From: CAYSRC01 sp964433495
GTDB taxonomy: Bacteria > Bacillota > Clostridia > Oscillospirales > Ruminococcaceae
Assembly (NCBI GenBank): GCA_964433495.1
Contig: CAYSRC010000062.1
Location: 1 to 8,942, forward strand
Direction: 5' to 3'
DNA length: 8,942 bases
In this document: one piece after another, positions 5,657 through 8,942 of the stretch
Layout: every line of letters begins with the position of its first letter
Position numbering within the stretch: the stretch's first letter is position 1
The notes under the pieces: model-generated
What the model saw: the letters and a program-made list of their open reading frames with translations, nothing else
The model's database searches: none
Told to the model about the DNA's origin: nothing
Program-made: the position numbers and the translations under genes

Positions 5657-5668
5657 GTGCTTAATCGT
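5645..5668. promoter_or_regulatory. Candidate ArsR operator (24-bp dyad)
   Basis: ACGATTAA (5645-5652) and TTAATCGT (5661-5668) are perfect inverted arms, and CA/TG symmetry continues in the 8-base centre. The length and the AT-rich, twofold form fit the 12-2-12 style operators known for SmtB/CadC-type repressors. It covers the plus-strand initiation region and the minus-strand -35, so one bound dimer or pair could repress both directions. Confidence 0.75.
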
Positions 5669-5706
5669 AAAATTCAACCGACAGCCGTCGAGGGGAGTGC
5701 CATCTT

Positions 5707-5925
5707 ATGAAAAAGACATACGCCATCGAGGTCGACTGCGCGAACTGCGCCAACCTTATGGAGGACGCCGCCCGCAAAACCGCGGGCGTGGCAGCCGCAA
5801 CCGTCAACTTTATGACCCAAAAGATGATTGTCGAGTTTGCGGACGGGGCCGATGCAAAGGGCGTCATGCAGGACGTTCTGAGGGCGTGCAAGCGGGTCGA
5901 GCCCGACTGCGAAATCGAGCTGTGA
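5707..5925 (+). CDS. Stand-alone HMA metal-binding protein
   Basis: This small cytoplasmic metal-binding protein of 72 residues is made of a single HMA fold. The metal site is VDCANCAN (9-16), with Cys11 and Cys14 preceded by Asp10; a DCxxC form is typical of the N-terminal domains of Zn/Cd/Pb ATPases rather than of copper chaperones (MxCxxC). The rest follows the beta-alpha-beta-beta-alpha-beta pattern, with TVNFMTQKMIVEF as the central strands. AGGGGAG lies about 9 bases before the ATG. It sits 62 bases upstream of the ATPase, which has no HMA domain of its own, so it probably acts in trans as a metal donor or regulatory domain. The alternative, a copper chaperone of the CopZ type, is less likely given the Asp and the ArsR partner. 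Confidence 0.9.
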   Translation: MKKTYAIEVDCANCANLMEDAARKTAGVAAATVNFMTQKMIVEFADGADAKGVMQDVLRACKRVEPDCEIEL

Positions 5926-5938
5926 ACGACGGGACAGC

Positions 5939-5966
5939 CGCGGCATAATGCCTTGCCCGGGCCGCG
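5939..5966 (+). other. Small hairpin between the HMA and ATPase genes
   Basis: CGCGGC (5939-5944) can pair with GCCGCG (5961-5966), or GGCAT with ATGCC (5942-5946/5948-5952). It ends just before AAAGGGG (5970-5976), the ATPase ribosome site. It might set relative translation or mRNA decay in the two-gene message; there is no T run, so it is not a terminator. Could be chance in GC-rich DNA. Confidence 0.3.
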
Positions 5967-5987
5967 CAGAAAGGGGTTGCCTTTTAT

Positions 5988-8003
5988 ATGCAGAAAACAA
6001 TCATCGACATTTTGCTCGGCGCCGTCGTGCTGACCTCGGCGGGCCTTCTGCTGTTTGTCGGCAGGCGCGGCGACGGGATGAGCAAAAAGCAGCGCAGGAC
6101 GATGACGCGCATTCTGTTGTCCTCCGCCCTGCTGCTGTGCCTTCAGTTTGTCTCGGCGGATATGTTCGACGCGCTCGACGGGGTTCTGTTCCCGTCGGCG
6201 GGCCGCACCGCGCGGTTTGCCTGCTATCTCGCCGACTACCTCATCATCGGGTACGACATCCTGCTCAAGGCCCTCAGGGGGATCAAAAACGGGCGGGTGC
6301 TCGACGAAAACTTTCTCATGACGGTGGCGACGGTGGGCGCGGCGGCGATTGCCGTGTATGAAAACGGCGAATATCTCGAGGCCATCGCCGTCATGCTGTT
6401 CTATCAGATAGGCGAGTGGTTTCAGAGCTTTGCCGTCGGCAGAAGCCGGCGCAACATAAGCGCCCTCATGGACATCCGACCCGATTACGCCAACATCGAG
6501 CGGGACGGCAAGCTCGTGCAGGTTGACCCCGACGAGGTCGAAGTCGGCACGGTGATCGTCGTGCAACCGGGCGAAAAGATCCCCATCGACGGGACGGTCG
6601 TCGAGGGCGCGTCCTCCCTCAACACAAGCGCCCTGACGGGCGAGAGTCTTCCGCGGGACGCGGGCGTCGGCGACGCGGTCGTGAGCGGGTGCGTCTCGAT
6701 GACCGGCGTGCTTAAGATCAGGACCGACAAGGGGTTCGGCGAATCCACCGTCTCCAAAATCCTCGACCTCGTCGAGAACGCAAGCTCCCGCAAGTCGAAA
6801 TCCGAGGACTTTATCTCCCGCTTCGCGCGGGTGTACACCCCCGCCGTGTGCGGCGCCGCGCTTGCGCTGGCCCTCGCGCCGCCCCTTGTGCGCGCGCTTC
6901 TTTTGGGGCTTTCGGCCGACTGGGGCGTCTGGATATACCGCGCGCTCACCTTTCTTGTCATCAGCTGCCCCTGCGCGCTGGTGATCAGCATCCCCCTGAG
7001 CTTTTTCGCGGGCATCGGGGGCGCGAGCAGCAAGGGGGTTCTCGTAAAGGGCTCCAACTATCTTGAGAGCCTCGCAAAGACGGAGACGGTTGTGTTCGAC
7101 AAGACGGGCACCCTCACCAAAGGCGTCTTTGAGGTGGTCGGTATCCACCACAACAAGCTTGAGGAGGCGCAGCTGTTGGAGTACGCCGCCCTCGTCGAGA
7201 GCTCGTCCTCCCACCCCATCAGCAAGAGCCTGCAGCGCGCCTACGGCAGGGAGCCCGACCGCACAAGGGTGCGCGACATCGAGGAGATAGGCGGCGGCGG
7301 GGTCGTCGCAAAGGTGGACGGCGTCGAGGTCGCCGCGGGGAACGACAAGCTGATGCAGCGTCTCGGCATCCCCTATCTCGAGTGCCGCAAGACGGGCACC
7401 GTCGTGCACATGGCAATCGGCGGCGAGTACGCGGGGCACATCGTGATCTCCGACGTCGTCAAGCCGACCGCACAGGACGCAATAAGCGCGCTCAAGGCCC
7501 TCGGGGTCGGGCGGACGGTCATGCTCACGGGCGACTCGCCGCGGGTTGCCCGGCAGGTGGCGGCACAGCTCGGCGTCGACGAGGTGTACGGCGGGCTGCT
7601 TCCCGCCGACAAGGTGCGCAAGGTCGAGGAGCTGCTGGCACACAAGTCCCCGCGCGCCCGCCTCGCCTTTGTCGGCGACGGCATCAACGACGCGCCCGTC
7701 CTCTCGCGGGCGGACATCGGCGTCGCCATGGGCGCGATGGGCTCGGACGCCGCCATCGAGGCCGCCGACGTCGTCCTGATGGACGACGACCCGATGAAGA
7801 TGTGCACGGCGATAAGGATATCCCGCAGGTGCCTTCGCATCGTCTATCAAAACATCGTCCTCGCCCTTTCGGTCAAGCTCGCCTGCCTCGTCCTCGGCGC
7901 GCTCGGCGTCGCCGACATGTACCTCGCGATCTTTGCCGACGTCGGCGTGATGGTTTTGGCGGTGCTCAACGCGATCCGCTGCCTGTTTGTCAAACGGCTT
8001 TAG
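5988..8003 (+). CDS. P1B-type heavy-metal translocating ATPase (ZntA/CadA-like)
   Basis: This 671-residue ATP-driven exporter pumps soft divalent metal out across the cell membrane. In order: N-terminal membrane helices; the actuator motif TGES (217-220); the metal-binding SCPCALVIS with Cys327 and Cys329; the phosphorylation site DKTGTLT with Asp371; SSSSHP with His409-Pro410 of the nucleotide domain; GGGG at 435-438; TGD (514-516); GDGINDAP (563-570); and C-terminal helices with Lys630 (SVKLA) and Asp651 (FADVG). CPC with Lys and Asp in the last two helices fits the Zn/Cd/Pb (P1B-2) group rather than copper pumps. No HMA domain is present; that role is probably filled by the 72-residue protein just upstream. 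The start at 5988 has AAAGGGG 11 bases before it. The first 30 residues add a hydrophobic helix not expected from the family, and M31 (6078) begins in the commoner way but lacks a good ribosome site. The symbols zntA and cadA both circulate, so I leave the symbol blank. Confidence 0.95.
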   Translation: MQKTIIDILLGAVVLTSAGLLLFVGRRGDGMSKKQRRTMTRILLSSALLLCLQFVSADMFDALDGVLFPSAGRTARFACYLADYLIIGYDILLKALRGIKNGRVLDENFLMTVATVGAAAIAVYENGEYLEAIAVMLFYQIGEWFQSFAVGRSRRNISALMDIRPDYANIERDGKLVQVDPDEVEVGTVIVVQPGEKIPIDGTVVEGASSLNTSALTGESLPRDAGVGDAVVSGCVSMTGVLKIRTDKGFGESTVSKILDLVENASSRKSKSEDFISRFARVYTPAVCGAALALALAPPLVRALLLGLSADWGVWIYRALTFLVISCPCALVISIPLSFFAGIGGASSKGVLVKGSNYLESLAKTETVVFDKTGTLTKGVFEVVGIHHNKLEEAQLLEYAALVESSSSHPISKSLQRAYGREPDRTRVRDIEEIGGGGVVAKVDGVEVAAGNDKLMQRLGIPYLECRKTGTVVHMAIGGEYAGHIVISDVVKPTAQDAISALKALGVGRTVMLTGDSPRVARQVAAQLGVDEVYGGLLPADKVRKVEELLAHKSPRARLAFVGDGINDAPVLSRADIGVAMGAMGSDAAIEAADVVLMDDDPMKMCTAIRISRRCLRIVYQNIVLALSVKLACLVLGALGVADMYLAIFADVGVMVLAVLNAIRCLFVKRL

Positions 8004-8344
8004 GCGGGACGGGGTCTCCCTCCCCTCTCTCCTGTATTTTTCTGCATTGCTCAGTACAGCGCGACCTCAGAAAAAACAAGCGGCAGGGCGGCTGTTTGAG
8101 TGTAAGAAAAACACGAGGGGGGGTACAAAAGCAGAAATTCTTTTCATTAAGCCGTGCCGCAGAAAAAAGCGGCGGACGTCAGTTTGGGAACACTGAACCC
8201 GCGGGAGTCATTTTTGTACAAAAGGCGAAGCGCGAGCGCCGTTGTTTTTCGCTTTGCGCCGTGCCGCGCCGACAGCTAACGCTCAATCAAAACCGCCGGC
8301 AACACACGAAGCCCCTCATTCCGGGGAAACAGTACAAAGAGTAT
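8004..8344. other. Intergenic region without a recognised gene
   Basis: This stretch follows the ATPase stop. I see no credible coding frame in it; the open frames are low-complexity or antisense shadows. It contains the perfect palindrome TTTTGTACAAAA (8212-8223), and GTACAAA occurs three times (8123, 8216, 8332). A loose GC-rich fold at about 8224-8266 (GGCGAAGCG with CGCTTTGCGCC) has a T-run inside the loop rather than after the stem, so it is not a clear terminator. No RNA family is recognised. Confidence 0.5.
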
Positions 8345-8391
8345 AAAAAGCAGGGAAAGGACGCCGACGACGGCGCTGCTCCCTGCTTTTT
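8345..8391. terminator. Bidirectional intrinsic terminator
   Basis: AAAAAGCAGGGA (8345-8356) is the exact reverse complement of TCCCTGCTTTTT (8380-8391), a 12-bp stem counting A-T pairs. An inner CGCCG/CGGCG hairpin (8362-8366/8371-8375) fills the loop. Either strand reads out into a T run, so it can end transcription from the partial membrane gene on the minus strand and catch read-through from the ATPase on the plus strand. Confidence 0.85.
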
Positions 8392-8415
8392 GCACCCTGA
8401 TATCATCAGTGAAAT

Positions 8416-8942
8416 TTAACGCCGTGCTTTGCCCCACGAACGGGCAGGGTACTGCCCGAACTCCCGCCCCGCCGCGCGGTAGGACGCCGCGGCGTACCCC
8501 GCCAGCACCGCCGCGAGCAGCAGATAGATCCAAACCTGTCCGCCCGTCTTGAGGAATTCGGGCGCGGAGAAGAGCGGATAGGCGCTCAGGTACTTGAACT
8601 GCTCGTCGAGCAGCTCGGCCAGCACAAGCGGCGCGCAGAAAACACCTGTGTTCAGCGCGAGCGCGGCGGCGGTGTTCGGCGCCTTGCAGCTGACGGCGGT
8701 CATGATCGTCGCGGCGGCAAACGCACCCGCGCACCGGGACAGCACCGCAAAGAGCGCGAGCGTCCAGATCCCGACGACCTGCCACGCCGTGCCGAACTGC
8801 ATAAGGCTGCACAGCGGGTAGAAGAAGCCGGGCAGGCCGTAGAAACGAAGGACGACGATCAGCCGCGCGAGCATCGAGGTGAGCGCCGCAAAGCAGGCGG
8901 CCGCCGCGCACAGCCTCATGCGGCACCGAAAGGTGTACCGCC
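8416..8942 (-). CDS. Partial membrane protein, possible ABC-2-type permease C-terminus
   Basis: This minus-strand gene is cut by the right window edge. The first in-window ATG (8919) gives 167 residues, but the frame stays open upstream to the last base, with codons for RYTFRCR before that ATG, so the true start probably lies outside. The visible part has about four hydrophobic segments (roughly residues 4-27, 47-70, 84-106 and 131-150, counted from the 8919 ATG) and a basic tail ending SWGKARR. The order YPLxSLMQF, a hydrophobic pair, SCKAPNTAAALALN and PLVLAELL resembles the C-terminal part of Clostridial ABC-2-like permeases, where a conserved SLxxF and an S...N.xxA helix precede the last helices. 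I judge that resemblance by eye and would call it an uncharacterised membrane protein if it fails. The terminator at 8345-8391 follows the stop. Confidence 0.6.
   Translation of the reverse strand, partial: RYTFRCRMRLCAAAACFAALTSMLARLIVVLRFYGLPGFFYPLCSLMQFGTAWQVVGIWTLALFAVLSRCAGAFAAATIMTAVSCKAPNTAAALALNTGVFCAPLVLAELLDEQFKYLSAYPLFSAPEFLKTGGQVWIYLLLAAVLAGYAAASYRAAGREFGQYPARSWGKARR

Noticed and set aside
5661..7850. Very long minus-strand open frame opposite the ATPase (729 codons)
   Set aside because: It is the antisense shadow of a clear P1B ATPase in GC-rich DNA; its translation has no domain and is rich in D, A, H and R.
8276..8926. 216-codon minus-strand frame overlapping the partial membrane gene
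   Set aside because: It is another frame of the same strand, rich in R, A and G, and runs through the terminator; the hydrophobic frame ending at 8416 is the credible one.

Overview
The window is GC-rich bacterial DNA. It looks like a high-GC member of the Clostridia, most likely an Oscillospiraceae/Ruminococcaceae-type gut bacterium. That rests on family resemblance, not on any search: a LytTR response regulator with GHKL sensor kinases, a CadC/SmtB-like ArsR repressor beside a separate HMA protein and a P1B ATPase, Shine-Dalgarno-type ribosome sites, and a nested palindromic intergenic repeat ending in TTTACACAAGG-like sequence that I associate with this group.

Region 1 (1-3880) is a signalling block. 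A LytTR response regulator (55-771, +) converges with a membrane GHKL histidine kinase (1100-2425, -). A paralogous kinase (2512-3780, +) diverges from the first across an 86-base gap and ends in a strong intrinsic terminator (3834-3875). The layout suggests an AgrC/AgrA-type peptide- or envelope-sensing system whose kinase has been duplicated and inverted. No signal-peptide gene is visible.

Region 2 (772-1099 and 3881-4245) is non-coding and rich in repeats: two diverged copies of a 38-base unit spaced 87 bases apart between RR and kinase, and a 210-base nested inverted-repeat element with a nearby related fragment between the second kinase and the AraC gene.

Region 3 (4246-8003) is a metal-response and efflux locus. 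On the minus strand, an ArsR/SmtB repressor (5157-5528) is followed 5 bases later by a cysteine-rich AraC-family regulator (4246-5151). On the plus strand, a stand-alone HMA metal-binding protein (5707-5925) precedes a P1B-type heavy-metal ATPase (5988-8003), probably a Zn/Cd/Pb exporter. The 178-base divergent intergenic region carries overlapping face-to-face promoters and one 24-base dyad (5645-5668) placed to control both. The inferred logic is that metal releases the ArsR repressor and both arms are induced, with AraC adding a second regulatory output. A 19-base tandem repeat at 21-base period lies in the predicted arsR leader and is unexplained.

Region 4 (8004-8942) is a 412-base gap with a bidirectional terminator, then the C-terminal part of a minus-strand membrane protein, possibly an ABC-2-type permease, that runs off the right edge.
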